From contig NEEC01000013.1 in NCBI GenBank assembly GCA_002189035.1, positions 2,790,001 through 2,854,000 on the forward strand: DNA of 64,000 nucleotides, given 5' to 3'. Positions 11,180-24,021 of this stretch are shown in pieces. Each line of letters begins with the position of its first letter. Position 1 is the first letter of the stretch. Origin of the DNA: Utricularia gibba (taxonomy: Eukaryota; Streptophyta; Magnoliopsida; Lamiales; Lentibulariaceae). The notes beneath the pieces were generated by a model. It was not told the origin of the DNA and did not search any database. It was given only the letters and a program-made list of their open reading frames with translations. The position numbers and the translations under genes were made by a program.

Positions 11180-14100
11180 ATGGGAAGCGAAGAGGGATCC
11201 TTTGGATCGGTGGATGAATTTTTAAGAAAGTGCAAGGTGTCGGGTGATGCAGCCTACGCAGCTCTCCGATCGTTGCTTGAGCGTCTTGAGGACCCGAAGA
11301 CCCGTGTTGATGCCAGGGTTTTTCTCTTTAAACTCCAGCAGTTGTTCGCGTCCGAGGAGGATTCAGATCGTTGTCTCCAGCACTACCATTTCCAAATCCA
11401 GGATGTGCATCTCGAGCAATATGAAGGTGCGTTTATCGATTATCGTTTATCGTTTATCGTGGTTTTGTCGCTCGGTGCTGTGTTTTTCTGAAGTGGGTTT
11501 TGCAGTGGGGGATGACAAACTCACGATCTATGTATCGTGTGCTGGTATCGGATGAAGTCTAGTTCACCAAGTTGATTAAGCAGTTTTTCTTCTCTTATAG
11601 ATCGATCCTTCCAGTGAAGTTCGGAATGTATTGTTCATCATAATTGTTTCCGCTGTTAGTTTAATGACTTTTTTACAGGTTTTCAAAAGAGGAAAAAACT
11701 CACAATGATGGTAATACCCAGCATCTTCATCCCTGAGGATTGGTCCTTTACCTTTTACGAGGGACTCAACCGACATCCAGACTCTATCTTTAAGGACAAG
11801 ACAGTTGCTGAGCTTGGCTGTGGAAATGGGTGGATATCAATTGCCATTGCGGAGAAGTGGTCACCCTTGAAGGTTGAATCTATTTTTTGTTGCGTAGTTC
11901 AGTTTAAATAGTATCGTAATAACCTGGAATTATTTTTCAGGTGTATGGGCTTGATATCAATCCAAGAGCAGTTAAGATTTCGTGGATAAATCTATATTTG
12001 AATGCTCTGGATGAAACTGGCCAACCTATTTATGATGGTGAAGGGAAAACTCTTCTGGACAGGGTTATGTTTTTTGAATCTGATTTGCTCTCATACTGTA
12101 GAGACAATAAGATTGAACTGGAAAGAATCGTTGGATGCATTCCACAGGTATGCTGAATTACATATCATTCTTCTGCAGTTTGGTTTTGTTTTCCTGATGG
12201 TTCTTTTCTTATTTGTATTCTCCTGGTTGCAGATTCTTAACCCGAATCCAGATGCCATGTCCAAAATAATCACAGAAAGCTCCAGTGAAGAATTTTTATA
12301 CTCTCTTAGCAATTACTGTGCCCTTCAGGTTGAAGTTCGTTGTTTCACATTTGCCTTGTTTATTCCTACTTGCAGCCAATCTCTTTTCACAAAGTATTTA
12401 CACTCAGAATATGGGCTGAGGTGCTTTGATGAACCCCTCTGTTGGCAACGTAAAAGAAAAATAAAAAATCCTAGAGCATGTACTTTTCTATAACGTGGCT
12501 GCATTATTTCTATTCTTTTTTCAAATGCATTCTTACCTCTATGGAGGCATGGGTTTCATGAGCCTGATTTTGCTGATTTTGCTATCATTTGTCTGGATGG
12601 CTGATTTTGCTGGCATGTTGACATTTTTCTTGACCTTCCAAGGGGTTTGTCGAGGATCAGTTTGGTTTGGGGCTAATTGCAAGAGCTGTTGAAGAGGGAA
12701 TATCAGTACTGAAACCTCTGGGTATTATGATATTTAATATGGGAGGTCGACCAGGTCAAGCTGTGTGTAAGCGTTTATTTGAGCGTCGTGGTCTGCGAGT
12801 TAACAAACTCTGGCAGACTAAAGTTCTCCAGGTTCTGGTTTCTACTCTTTTTATTTCTAGTAAACCATGATTGAAGTAAAATCTGTCGGAAGATCTCTTG
12901 TTGCAGGCTGCTGATACAGATATTTCAGCATTAGTTGAAATCGAGAAGAATAGTCCACATCGTTTTGAGTTCTTCATGGGTCTTGTTGGAGATCAACCCA
13001 TTTGTGCAAGAACAGCATGGGCCTATGCCAATGCTGGTGGTCGTATTTCTCATGCATTATCTGTCTACAGCTGTGAACTGCGCCAACCTAGTAATGTATG
13101 GAGGTTATTAAAATGCTTTACAGATTTCTAACATCTCATCAGGATAGAGGGGACTGTCTTTGGGATAATGTATACAAATAATGCTTTATCTGATATGACA
13201 GGTGAGAAGGATTTTTGAGTTTCTGAGAAATGGATTTCATGATATCAGCAGCTCTTTGGATTTATCCTTCGATGATGACTCAGTGGCAGATGAAAAAATT
13301 CCATTCCTAGCTTATCTTGCTGATGTTTTGAAAGAAATTTCATTTTTCCCTTATGAACCTCCTGCTGGGAGCAGACGATTTCGCTCTCTTGTTGCAGGAT
13401 TCATGAGAACATATCATCACATTCCACTTACCATGAATGTAAGAAAGTTTTCTGCTTCAGATATCTTTTTCCTTTGCCATCCGAACTCAATGTTTTCCTG
13501 CTTTAATTTTTCCATTCAGTTGTAATTGTTCTGAATGAATTTCAATGAATTTTGTTTATTCAGTTTTAGCTAAGTTTGTTTGCTTGGTATAATTGCCTAT
13601 TCTTATTATCTTTTTGTGCTAGAATGTTGTTGCATTTCCCTCAAGGACTGTGGCAATTGAAAGTACCCTGCGGCTCCTGTCTCCACGCCTTGCCATTGTT
13701 GATGAACAGCTGTCTCTTCATTTGCCAAGGCAATGGTTAACTAACCTTAATATCGAGGTATGACAATTGTAAACATCCATGAGGGTCACTTAGATTGCTT
13801 TTCTTATAAAAAAATATCCTATGCAGAAGATTGAAGGATTAGAATCTCCAAAGGAAGCTATCAGTGTTATTGAGGCACCACGCCAATCTGATCTAATGAT
13901 AGAACTAATTAAAAAGCTGAAGCCAGAGGTTGTTGTTACTGGCATTGCGGCATATGAGTCGGTAACTACATCGTCTTTTGAGCATCTTTTACAAATCACA
14001 AGAGAAATTGGGTGCTGGCTGCTGTTAGATGTATCAGACCATTTTGAGCTATCTAGCCTCCCTACATCAAATGGGGTTTTCAAATATCTTTCTGGGAGCC

Positions 14101-16082
14101 CCCTTCCTTCTCATGCAGCTATAGTATGCGGCTTACTGAAAAATAAGGTATGACTTATCAATGCAGTTTTTCTGTAGCTGCTTGCATTTGCTGTGCGTGC
14201 GAAACATGGATTTTGGGCTGCCACCCAGTTCCTCTTTTGTAATCTCAAAAGGCTTTTATACATCACAGGTTTATTCAGATTTAGAGTTGGCGTTTGTAGT
14301 ATCCGAGGACGAGGCTGTACTTGAAGCATTATGCAAGACTGTGGAGCTTTTACAAGGCGGTACACCTATAATTAGTCAGTACTACTACGGTTGTATTCTT
14401 CATGAGCTTCTGGCTTTTCAGCTCGCTGATAGGCGTCCACCTTCTCAGGTTCGCATAAATCAGAGATGATTAATTTAGCGCTCAGTTTTTCCCTTTCAAA
14501 GAAGCTGCCACAGGAATCAAATTTCAATTTGATGTGTGAAACTCAGCTTGTTTTCTTGTTGTGATTCCTCCTAAATTTTACTTGAGATGAAGTTGACGGG
14601 TGGATTGCTAAGTGTCTATGCTTTCAACGATGTTTTCCTCCATTTCTTTTGTTAGTTTCAGAAACACTGTAATGCTGGTGCCACATGGACTGAATTGCTG
14701 ATTGACATTGATGAGTTAACATGTCCTATTTCCTCCTTTTTTTCAGAGAATTAGTGGAAAGGAAGGATCATCTGTCCCCCTTTCCATTCTCTCCAGAATG
14801 GAAGGTGCTGAGCTATCATTGAATGAGAGTGATGAAAACCAGGTTCTTCACATGGATATTGATCAAAGCTTTTTACCATTAACAAAGCCTGTCAGGGCTG
14901 CAATCTTTGAGAGTTTTGCAAGACAGAATACAACTGAGGCTGAAACAGATGTCACATCTGGTATTCGTGAGCTGATACGAGACAGTTATGGCTTCCCATT
15001 TGGTTGTGATTCTGAATTCACATATGCTGTTTCCACTTTGTCTCTTTTCAATAAGCTGGTGATGTGCTGCATCCAAGATGGCGGTACACTTTGCTTTTCA
15101 ACCGGTTCAAATGGGAATTATGTTTCTGCTGCGAAGTTTCTGAAGGCAAACGTAATGGTTGTTTCGACTGAACCAGATGATGGATACAAGTGGACAGAAA
15201 CAACACTTCGTGCTGCCATAGAAACCATTGAAAGACCATGGATTTACATTTCTGGGCCAACCATCAGTCCCACGGGCTTAGTGTACAGTAACGAAGAGAT
15301 CACTAAACTGCTATCCGTCTGCGCTAAGTTCGATGCAAGGGTGATTTTAGATACATCATTTTCTGGGGTGAACTTCAACTCGAAGTGTGAAGAGGTCTGG
15401 AATTTGGAGCCCATAATGCAGAAGCTTTCATCTGCTAACTCTTCCTTCTGTGTAGCTCTTCTTGGGAGCTTATTTTCAAAGCTCCTGACTGGTGGGATCA
15501 GGTTCAGCTTTCTCCTTGTCAACCAGCCGTCATTCATCGAAATGCTGCATACCTTTGGAGGATCAAGCAAACCCCACCGCACAATCAGGTATGCGGTTAA
15601 GAAACTATTGGGATTGAGAGGTGAGCAGAAAGCAGATTTACAGAAGGCCCTCTCACAGCAGAAAGAGATACTTGGAACCAGATATAGCCAACTGAAGCAG
15701 GTAAATAGCCATCCTATCCATCTCAACCAAAAGAAGTGCGCTATAATCACCATCTGTTGCTCCTCCATGTGTCTATATCCGACAGGTGCTCGAAGGCTGC
15801 GGTTGGGAGGTGTTGGAAGCCAAAGCAGGCATATCCTTTTTGGCAAAGCCATCGGCGTACCTCGGGAAGACAGTTAAGTTTCAAGAGGGAAGCAGTTGGA
15901 AGGAGGTAAAGGTGAATGACTCCAACATCAGGGAAGCAATCCTCAGGAGCACAGGGCTGTGCATCAAAAGCTGTGTGTGGACCGGAGTTCCCGGATTCTG
16001 CTGCTTCATGTTTGCCCTCGGAGACACCGATTTTGAGCGCGCACTCGACTGCATCACCAAGTTCAAAAGCTTGCTTCAGTAG
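11180..16082 (+). CDS. MMT: Methionine S-methyltransferase
   Basis: Cytosolic enzyme (EC 2.1.1.12) that transfers a methyl group from S-adenosylmethionine to methionine, giving S-methylmethionine, the mobile sulfur compound of the plant SMM cycle. Exons: 11180-11426, 11679-11872, 11941-12147, 12233-12328, 12643-12831, 12907-13095, 13202-13438, 13623-13757, 13827-14147, 14269-14448, 14747-15700 and 15786-16082. They join cleanly into 1081 residues, the usual family length. The N-terminal third is a class I methyltransferase; motif I (VAELGCGNG) is at residues 125-133, and an FNMGGRPG string marks the end of that fold. The C-terminal two thirds is the aminotransferase-like domain typical of this enzyme. 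An in-frame upstream ATG at 11126 would add 18 residues. I prefer 11180 because MSVDEFL-type N-termini begin near here and no targeting peptide is expected. Confidence 0.95.
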
Positions 16083-16705
16083 CACACTGCAGGTATCATC
16101 ATCCCTGGCTTGCTGCATGCGCCTTATTTCCTTCTGTGTGTGATTTCAGTCACTTATTTCCCTTACAAGGGTTCAATGGTGGTTGAGCCTCCTTGGTAAC
16201 AAGTATGGCCTCCTCACGGCTGACAGTTATGTTTGTCGGATGAGCAGCTGGTAACTGTCAATTTGGAATCCAACACGACCCATCGAATGGTTTTATGCTA
16301 AAACATGTATTAATATTAACTAGAAAATAATATTAAAGCTATTTGAAAGTAAGTTATATTTTAACATAAGCGAGAATATGTATTATTATGTTAATATTAT
16401 TTTTTATCGTTTCGAAGCAGAATATATTTCAGTTTGATTGAACTATTGATAAATTGATTAAATCAATCCATTTGTAAAGTAATAATAAGAGGAAGAAGAC
16501 GACGATTTGGGCCGTGTGCGTTAGTGTATTAATGATTATGGGCTTGTAATTTGGATTTGAGCCGATGTATTGAGGCCCATATCGAGTTTGGTTGGAGAGA
16601 AAAGGAGGAAGGGGCGCTTTTCTACATGAAGCCAACTCCGATTTTCCGTGGATTCGTCTGCAAATCTTCTCTTCTTGGAGAATCAGAACCTGGAGGCGGC
16701 TGGAC
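16083..16705. promoter_or_regulatory. RPT5 promoter with site II boxes
   Basis: MMT 3' region followed by AT-rich DNA to about 16480. Three TGGGCC/T-type site II boxes lie just upstream of the RPT5 start: TGGGCC at 16508-16513, TGGGCT at 16539-16544 and the reverse form GGCCCA at 16574-16579. Such boxes are bound by TCP factors and are common in promoters of growth-linked plant genes. That they act on RPT5 is inferred from position. Confidence 0.55.
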
Positions 16706-19467
16706 ATGGCGACGCCGATGGCAGAAGACAACTTCGAGGATGATCAGCTTTCTTCAATGACGACTGAGGACATTCAGCGGGCTTCTCGTCTTCTCGATAA
16801 TGAAATACGAATTCTGAAGGTCTCATTCTCGGCTGCTCTTGCTTCGATATGGATGGCATTTCAGTTGATAATTGAATCCTTTTTTTTCTTTGTTTTTTCA
16901 GGAAGAGCTACAGCGTACGAACCTGGAGCTTGAGTCGTTCAAGGAGAAGACGAAAGAGAACCAAGAGAAAATCAAGCTGAACAAGCAGCTACCTTACTTG
17001 GTCGGAAATATTGTTGAGGTACTCGTGTTTGACTGGGCATTTGTTTCTTCCTTAGGTTTTTCTTAAATGTCCGTTTTAGGCCCGAGAGGAACGTGTCGAT
17101 GAGATGGGAGGTGTTGTTTTTACTCTCTTCCTGTTTCCGGAGTGATCGAGATAAAAGTTACTCTGTAATTATAATGATGTATTAGATGTCCATATAGCCT
17201 CATTAAGATTTTTTTTCATTAAGTAGGTTTTTTAGGTTAAATGACATTTAAGGTTTACATTATGTTGTTGCTTAGTCTATGCATGTTCATCTTATGCTCT
17301 GATAATTTTTTTTTATTTTTTATTTTTACTTTATCATGAGAAGTACTTCCGTATATCAGAATACTTTATCTATATTCTTTCTTCAGATACTTGAAATGAA
17401 CCCAGAGGAAGAGGCTGAAGAGGATGGTGCAAACATTGATCTTGACTCACAAAGGAAGGGTAAATGTGTAGTACTCAAAACAAGCACACGCCAGGTGTGT
17501 AACATGTCTCTTTGCCTACATTGACCTGTTTCAGATCTCGTGATGTACTTTTGTTGAAGAATCGAAGTATTTATTGCTTTGTAGACAATTTTCCTCCCTG
17601 TTGTTGGCCTGGTTGACCCTGATAAGTTGAAGCCCGGTGATCTTGTTGGGGTGAATAAAGATAGCTATCTCATATTAGACACTCTACCATCTGAGTATGA
17701 CTCTCGTGTCAAGGCTATGGAGGTTGATGAGAAACCAACGGAAGACTACAACGACATTGGAGGCCTGGAGAAACAGGCATGCGTCTCTTGTTTAAGCTAG
17801 ATATGATTAGATACAGTAGAGTGCTTTTTCGATAGACATTTTTTTATTCCACCCTTTCAGATTCAAGAGCTGGTCGAGGCAATTGTTTTGCCAATGACAC
17901 ACAAAGAAAGATTTCAGAAACTTGGAATTCGCCCACCGAAAGGTGTCCTCTTGTATGGTCCTCCAGGGACAGGGAAGACTCTTATGGCTCGTGCCTGTGC
18001 TGCACAAACTAACGCAACCTTTCTGAAATTGGCTGGTCCTCAACTTGTTCAGGTATGGAGGACATCTTCACATTCTTTTGTCTTGTTACTATTAGATTCA
18101 CCTGATCATTCCATAATATCCATCGCAAGCATATCCCATGCTACACTAAAGCAGGATAATTCAGTTCTCGGAAATATCTACTCTGTAGGATTTCTTTTCG
18201 TTTGAAACATGTTATTCTTGCAAATCCAACATCATCGAAACCACGGCCAGTTTTGTTGTTGTGGTTGTTCTCAACTGCGCCTATATGATGTGAAGTCCAT
18301 GGACATCTGACCTTTAAATGCCTGTTCACCTAGTTTTTAATGCTACACATCATATCTGTTTGATATCGATTATTTCTCGTTGTTTCTGTTCAATGCACAA
18401 TCATTTGCTTGCGTTTTTTTATTTTTCTGTGTTTACTCAAAGTAGTAATTTTGTGTGTAGATGTTCATTGGGGATGGAGCAAAACTTGTCCGTGATGCTT
18501 TTCAACTCGCCAAAGAAAAATCTCCATGCATCATCTTTATTGATGAGATTGATGCTATTGGTACCAAGCGTTTTGATAGGTAATTAGTTAAGTGAGGGTT
18601 AATAATTGGTTTCAAGAAAAGGGGGGCATGACTCCGCCTATCAGTGGCCATATCCTAAATCCATGATGCCCTAGTTGATGTAGTCATTCAGCGCTCAGGC
18701 GTTGAGTGGAAACCCTCATTTTTCTTATTTGATTCATGATTGCCTTAAACCTTCCAGTGAAGTCAGCGGGGACAGGGAGGTGCAAAGAACCATGTTGGAA
18801 CTGCTTAATCAGCTCGACGGTTTCAGCAGCGATGAACGGATCAAGGTTCGTATTTCCTACCTTGCCCTCTATTCTCAGTTTTGGCTGTTCGACAGGCTTA
18901 ATGATACCTAGCACTGTCAACTTCTTATCCTGGTATTAAACATTTCAGGTGATAGCAGCTACTAATCGTGCGGATATCTTAGACCCCGCGCTGATGCGAT
19001 CTGGCCGTCTGGATCGTAAAATCGAATTCCCCCACCCAACTGAAGAAGCTAGGGCTCGCATTTTGCAGGTAACAGGGAGCATTCCGCTTATTCTCTTTTG
19101 TGTGAGAGTCTTGAAGTTTCCATCTTGAAGGCCTTGGCTTTTTCCTTGTCTTTTGAATCCTAGATCCACTCTCGAAAGATGAACGTTCATCCTGATGTCA
19201 ACTTCGAAGAGCTCGCCCGCTCAACAGATGACTTCAATGGTGCTCAACTCAAAGCTGTCTGTGTAGAAGCTGGCATGCTAGCACTTCGCCGTGATGCAAC
19301 AGAGGTCTCTCTTTTCTCTACAGCACACACACAGAGTGATGCATAGGATCTCCCAGCACTTTTTAACTTTTCCTGTTTGATTTTCCTAGGTGAACCACGA
19401 AGATTTCAACGAAGGCATCATACAAGTACAAGCCAAGAAGAAAGCAAGCTTGAACTACTACGCCTAA
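16706..19467 (+). CDS. RPT5: 26S proteasome regulatory particle AAA-ATPase subunit RPT5 (6A)
   Basis: One of six ATPases in the base ring of the 19S regulatory particle, which unfolds ubiquitinated proteins and feeds them to the 20S core. Exons: 16706-16819, 16902-17018, 17387-17494, 17585-17776, 17861-18052, 18461-18579, 18758-18845, 18949-19068, 19164-19304 and 19390-19467, giving 422 residues. It has an N-terminal coiled coil (residues 20-70) and an OB-fold region. Walker A GPPGTGKT is at 210-217 and Walker B IIFIDE at 265-270, followed by the arginine-finger SGRLDRK. The C-terminus is NYYA, the expected tail that docks into the 20S alpha ring. The intron after exon 4 begins GC rather than GT (17777-17778), a rare but known donor class. 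Neighbouring gene GRP23 converges on it from the other strand. Confidence 0.96.
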
Positions 19468-19843
19468 ATGCATTGAAAAACAAGTCAACCTTCAGTCACA
19501 ACTCCCTCTTGAATTTGACCCACGGGTCTAAATTAGACGTGGTGTAAAGTCTTTATCAGTCAAAAACAAATCTCTTTGCTTATTAACTTTTAGTAGACTT
19601 GATTCATTAAAAAACAAGCCCATTGCCTGATCTTTATCACAACTTTTAGTAGGCTCGAGAGCACAGAAGCAGATGCAAGAAGGAACATTATAATGGATAA
19701 TGTCAAGGTATGCTGGAGAAGCCACATGCATTTCTATCACAGCTCTTTTCAAATACGAAGAAATCACCAGCTCTGGCAAGTGACAAAATTACCTAAGATA
19801 CCAAATATGTTTACTTGGGACCTTGCAGATGATCTCCAGGTCC
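19468..19843. other. Convergent 3' ends of RPT5 and the GRP23-like gene
   Basis: Only 376 bases separate the RPT5 stop and the stop of the oppositely oriented PPR gene. The sequence is shared 3' untranslated DNA; transcripts may overlap. Nothing else is recognisable. Confidence 0.6.
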
Positions 19844-22375
19844 TCAACCAGCCTGTTGCCCTGCCATCTGTGGAGCTTCTACTACCTGCTCCGGCACCTG
19901 CTGTTCATAAGCATACTGTTGTTCCGTTTGCATCGGCTGATACGTTCGTTGGCTCCATTGTGATTCCGTCGTTGGCATTGGCTGATATGATTGTTGAGCC
20001 CATTGCTGCTGCTGTGCAGTCTCCATGGGTTGATGTGATCGTTGATTCCATTGATTAGCATAAGATGATACCCTCGGTGTTTGCCATGACGGTGCAGGAG
20101 CTCTGCTGCCCAGCTCTTCCATCACCGGTGGTCTTGCTGGCCCCATCCTTGGGGGCCTCGTGGACTTGAATAAGGTGGTCTTGGGCTCGACTGTTGAATC
20201 TGAAACTGGTTGAAAATAGCCTCTATTTCTGCTTGCCGATCCACTGATCCAAAAGCGTTCAATACAAATTCCCTCAGTGATGCAGTAGTTCCCACTCCAT
20301 GGTCTGCCATCTCCTTGATCAAATTGGCACTGGCATCAAAATGGCCTTCATCAATAAGGCCCCTGAGTACAGTGTCATACGTAGTAACATCTGGTTTCGG
20401 CTCTCTTTCGACCATTTTCGCCAAAATCGGTAAGCAGTTGCCACTCATACCCTTCTGAATCATGTAGCTAAACCATTTGTTGGCATAAGGGGGATGACCC
20501 TAAGCCCTGCCTCAACCATCTTGGTAAATTTCTCCAACATGTTATCCGCCATGTCCAGCTCTATATAAGCCTCGATCAATGTTTTGTAGGTATTGACATC
20601 GGGCGATAACGACTTGTCGCAAAGCTGCTTGTAGTACTCTTCGGCTTTATCCATCATTTGGAGTTCGGACATCCTAGCTATCATGTTGTTGAAGCCAGCC
20701 ACATCCATCTGAAAAGGTTTGGATTTCACAGCCTTACCAGACCTTTGGAATACATCCATTGCTTCCTCAACATTTCCTTCTTTTAAGCATTCATTCACCA
20801 TCATGCTCACAGTGTCTGAGTTCACTGCCTGGAAAGTGGGAGGCGTGTGATCATCCAACATGCCATGGAACAAGTCCCATGCTTCTTTCTTTCTTCCATG
20901 CTTCAGGAGTGTTTCCAACAGCACATTTCGAGTCGCTGGAACCATCCGGTAATTTCTAGCCATCAGATCCCTGTAAGACTCCATTGCCTCCTTGGGCTTT
21001 CCCTGATTGAAAAACCAATCCATGAGGGTGGCATTTACAACGCCATCATAAACCGTGCACCGTTCCTTCAACTCATCAAACAACTCATTAGCTTTCTCCA
21101 GGTTTCCTGCATTCAAGTAGCCAAGAATCACATTGTTAAAGACCAGGGAATCAGCACCATGGCCCTTATGCAACATTTCACGAAGCATGCTCACTGCTTC
21201 TTCCAGCCGACCGGCATCAATGAGCCCCTTTGTAAGGTGGCGATATGTGACTGCTGAAGGGCTATAGGGAGCATTCTCTAGGATGCATTCATACACTTTC
21301 AGTGCTTCATCTACCTCATTGGACTCACAGTGGGAAACAATGAGATTGTTGTAAGATACAACATTTGGTATGATCTCAAACTGGCGAAAGAAATACTGGA
21401 ACAGAGCTTTAGCGTCACTGTACCGCTTGGCTCGATACATTGCTGCAATAATAGCGTTGCAGGTGAACACTGTGGGCCGAATGTACTGATACGCGGACTG
21501 GCGAGCGACATATGAGGCAGAGTCGAGGTCTCCGGCACGGATGAGGGACTGAACGCGATTGTGCAGGTTTAGCCGAGGGCCGACAAGTGCAGAAGTGGAG
21601 TCAGGAAGCCGAGGCTTGTCAGGGCTGTTGGCGTTGGGGGATTTGGCTGACTGGGCCGCAGAGCATAAAGAGGAGGCTCTATCCGAAGCCGCCTCTTTCT
21701 GCGTCGGCGTTCTGCCGCGGCTTCCTCTGCTGAAGAGAAGCCATAAGACCGTTGGGAAACAAAGGGAGGTGAGGTGCCTCCGGTAGCCGAGTTTGTGGCC
21801 GTAAAATTGGGGAACTGGAAGTTGCTGGAGGGGTTTGAAGCAGGAGAATTGTGGCTGTAGGAAATAGGGAACCCGGAGTGAGTAGGACCTTGAAAGCCAG
21901 TCCCATCAACTGCGGGGGGATTGGAGAGCGGCGGATAATTTTCTACGGGGGACTCTGCAGTACGACCGGAATTGGAGTAATAGGCGTAATTTCCGGTCGA
22001 AGTGTCCCCCGAATTGGAGAAATGAGTATAATTTCCTGCAGCGGGACCCCCGCTGGTGCCGGAATCGGAAAAATGAGAGTAATTTGCTGCAGAGGGCACC
22101 GCCGTGGTGCCAGAATTGGAGAAGTTTGAGTAGTTTCCGGCCACCGGGCCATGGAACGTTGAGACATACGGATGGCCGTTTCCGGGTTCTGGCTGTGCAG
22201 GGGGAGTTCGATGCCCCCACGGGTCGATCGGCGTCCCGGCAGCGGAGGTAGAACCAATATGCCCTCTGGGATCATCAACACCATTCGCCTGAGGAGGAGA
22301 GTTATATGAGAACGGTATCGAGGAAATATAACGCCGGAGTGAGGGTCGGAGAAGGAGGAGGCGGTGGAGATGCAT
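19844..22375 (-). CDS. GRP23-like pentatricopeptide repeat protein with Gln/Trp-rich C-terminus, frameshifted in this sequence
   Basis: Resembles Arabidopsis GRP23 (At1g10270 type), an essential PPR protein of early embryo development. It is a single exon, as usual for PPR genes. The N-terminus (MHLHRLLLLRPSLRRYI) is Arg-rich without acids, suggesting a mitochondrial targeting peptide. Next comes a Ser/Asn/Tyr-rich repeat segment (residues 30-150), a basic ERRRRKRRLR patch, and P-type PPR motifs from about residue 270 to 760. The tail has repeated WNQRS/WAQQS/WSQRT units rich in Gln, like the WQQ domain of GRP23. Three single-base deletions break the frame, each in a run of five G on the plus strand: 21636-21640, 20489-20493 and 20151-20155. 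With one base added at each, the length is exactly 844 codons plus stop and no other stop occurs. I therefore regard the gene as intact and the breaks as probable sequence errors. Confidence 0.8.
21950..22140 (-). repeat. Degenerate coding repeats in the N-terminal part of the GRP23-like protein
   Basis: Four to five diverged units, roughly 20 residues apart, each carry a core of the form NY-[STA]-x-[FY]-S-[ND]-SG (for example ANYSHFSDSG, GNYTHFSNSG, GNYAYYSNSG). The repeat is visible in the DNA as recurring blocks around GGAGAAATGAG-like words. It is a low-complexity, rapidly evolving linker between the targeting peptide and the PPR tract. Confidence 0.6.
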
Positions 22376-23038
22376 GACGACGGTGGCCAGAAACCCTAGA
22401 CCAGACCACTGAGCGAAACCTTTAAACCCTGATTTTAACTATTTTAAATTTCCTCATTTTTACTTATTAGTTAAAATAAAAAATTTCCCTCAAATAAAAT
22501 TGCGTACTTTTAAGAAAATTGATATTCTTAGGTGGATCCTGTGAAACAAGCGATTTCTTCTGTTAGGGGGATGAGAGCGACCGCTACACTGAGCGAGGTT
22601 TGTTCACCAAGAGAGCTTCTGCGGTCGCCGGCTTTGTTGAAGCTGGTTAATGTTTCTGTGATTTGACCGAGGTGCTGCTTCTGTTTTCGAGACAGATTAC
22701 TTTCATTGTGGTGACATTTATACTAAATATTACGTATTCGCTGCATTTTGGGTTTGGACCGTTAATCCCTTTGTGCCAGTTCTTTAGATCTGCTTTTTTG
22801 CTATCGCTGGATGATGTTATTGTTTGAACAATGTATCTGTGATATCTATAGTTGCGATTGACCTCGAATGTGTGGGTAAGTGTGATTTTGTTATGATCAT
22901 TTCAGGAGTCTAGTTTTCTTTAGTAGTAGTGGTGGTAGAATCTTCGGAGGAATGATGGTAGCTTCTTCTCATATTCAAATCGTATTGTCTCGATGTTGTT
23001 AAAAGAGCTTATCTGATCATGTTTAAAATGTGTTTTAG
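22376..23038. other. Upstream of GRP23-like gene; leader region of the delta-COP relic
   Basis: Divergent space between the minus-strand GRP23-like start and the plus-strand coatomer delta relic. AT-rich DNA at 22435-22540 is probably the GRP23 promoter. From 22550 the sequence may include the dead 5' leader and first intron of the relic, because the first recognisable relic exon begins directly after a 3' splice site at 23038. Confidence 0.4.
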
Positions 23039-24021
23039 GTTGTACTTGCACCTTCTATCATCCGCAAATCAGGAAAAGGTAGCCTCCTGGTGTGCTTTTG
23101 TTTTCTGTTAACTGAGTTTTATTATTTTTCCATTTATCTAGTTCGTAATTTCTGTAGTCGGATGTGTTCATTTCACTTGCTCTGTATTTTGCCTTTCCAT
23201 TCCCCATATATTTTTTCATTGTAGTTCTTATGTTGGTTCAAAAAGCCTTTTATTTCATAGCATGTTCACTTGATTCTTGGTTCATCTTTTTTTTATAGGC
23301 TGTTCTTTTTCTGCTGAGTCTTTATCTGTAGTTTGATCAGAGGTGTGATATTCTATGAATCAGCTCGCATTTAGAGGCAGTTGATATGTCTCGCATACGA
23401 GTTGAGGGTTACCTTGCAGCATCTCCAAAATTGGTTGGAACAGGGAAACAGCACGCATTTTTTGAGATTGAAAATGTCCGATCTATACAACCTTGGGAAT
23501 TCAGCAAGTATGATGAAATTATGTTTTGCAACTTATTTTTGCATGTTCTACGGGATGGGTGGGGTTTTTTTTCTGTTGCTCGCAACAGCCTGAGATGCTT
23601 TGGATAGCGTATCATGTGTTTTTATTATGAAACTCAATGCAACGACTGAACATCTCGGTGATGTTTGCAGGTATGATCCGAGAAAGTCTTGCTCAGATTG
23701 CTCGGTCCGTTGATCTCATCGACAGCTCAAACAGCAAGTTAGCCTTAAGAACTACTTATAGATGCTTGTTGCGCTGGCTCTGAATCTCACTGGGAACCCA
23801 AATGGAGTTCACCCTCCTAGCTGTGATCCAGCGAGTCTGTTTCCCATTTCAGTTCAATTTGCTTCTACCACCGCTTTCTGCGACCTCAAGGTGAGACGTA
23901 TCGTGACTCAATGTTGCATCGAAATCCTGAAGCTGCTCAGTATTCTACCCACCAAAGGCCGCAATCCTCCCATTTTCTCACAGAGGCGGCTTTTCCTATT
24001 ACAGAAAACTACCAAATTGTC
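23039..24021 (+). pseudogene. Coatomer delta subunit (archain) relic: N- and C-terminal parts only
   Basis: Delta-COP is a subunit of the COPI coat of Golgi vesicles, normally about 530 residues. Here only its two ends remain. At 23039-23078 an exon encodes VVLAPSIIRKSGK after a 3' splice site. At 23386-23478 there is [10 protein letters not shown] followed by [10 protein letters not shown] and the ENVR motif. Then the long middle part (longin remainder, linker and most of the mu-homology domain) is missing. At 23671 the reading resumes as YDPRK with frameshifts. At 23796-23890 comes SLFPISVQFAST and DLKV, and at 24000-24021 ITENYQIV, the family's C-terminus, in another frame. Introns are retained, so this is a decayed duplicate, not a retrocopy. 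It cannot make a coat subunit. Confidence 0.75.

Noticed and set aside
20122-21538. Three separate PPR genes
   Set aside because: The pieces lie end to end, break only at G5 runs and join to one 844-residue protein if one base is added at each break.
21559-22284. Several overlapping open frames on both strands over the GRP23 N-terminus
   Set aside because: All lie over a GC-rich repetitive coding stretch; only the MHLHRLLLL frame has a targeting peptide and leads into the PPR tract.
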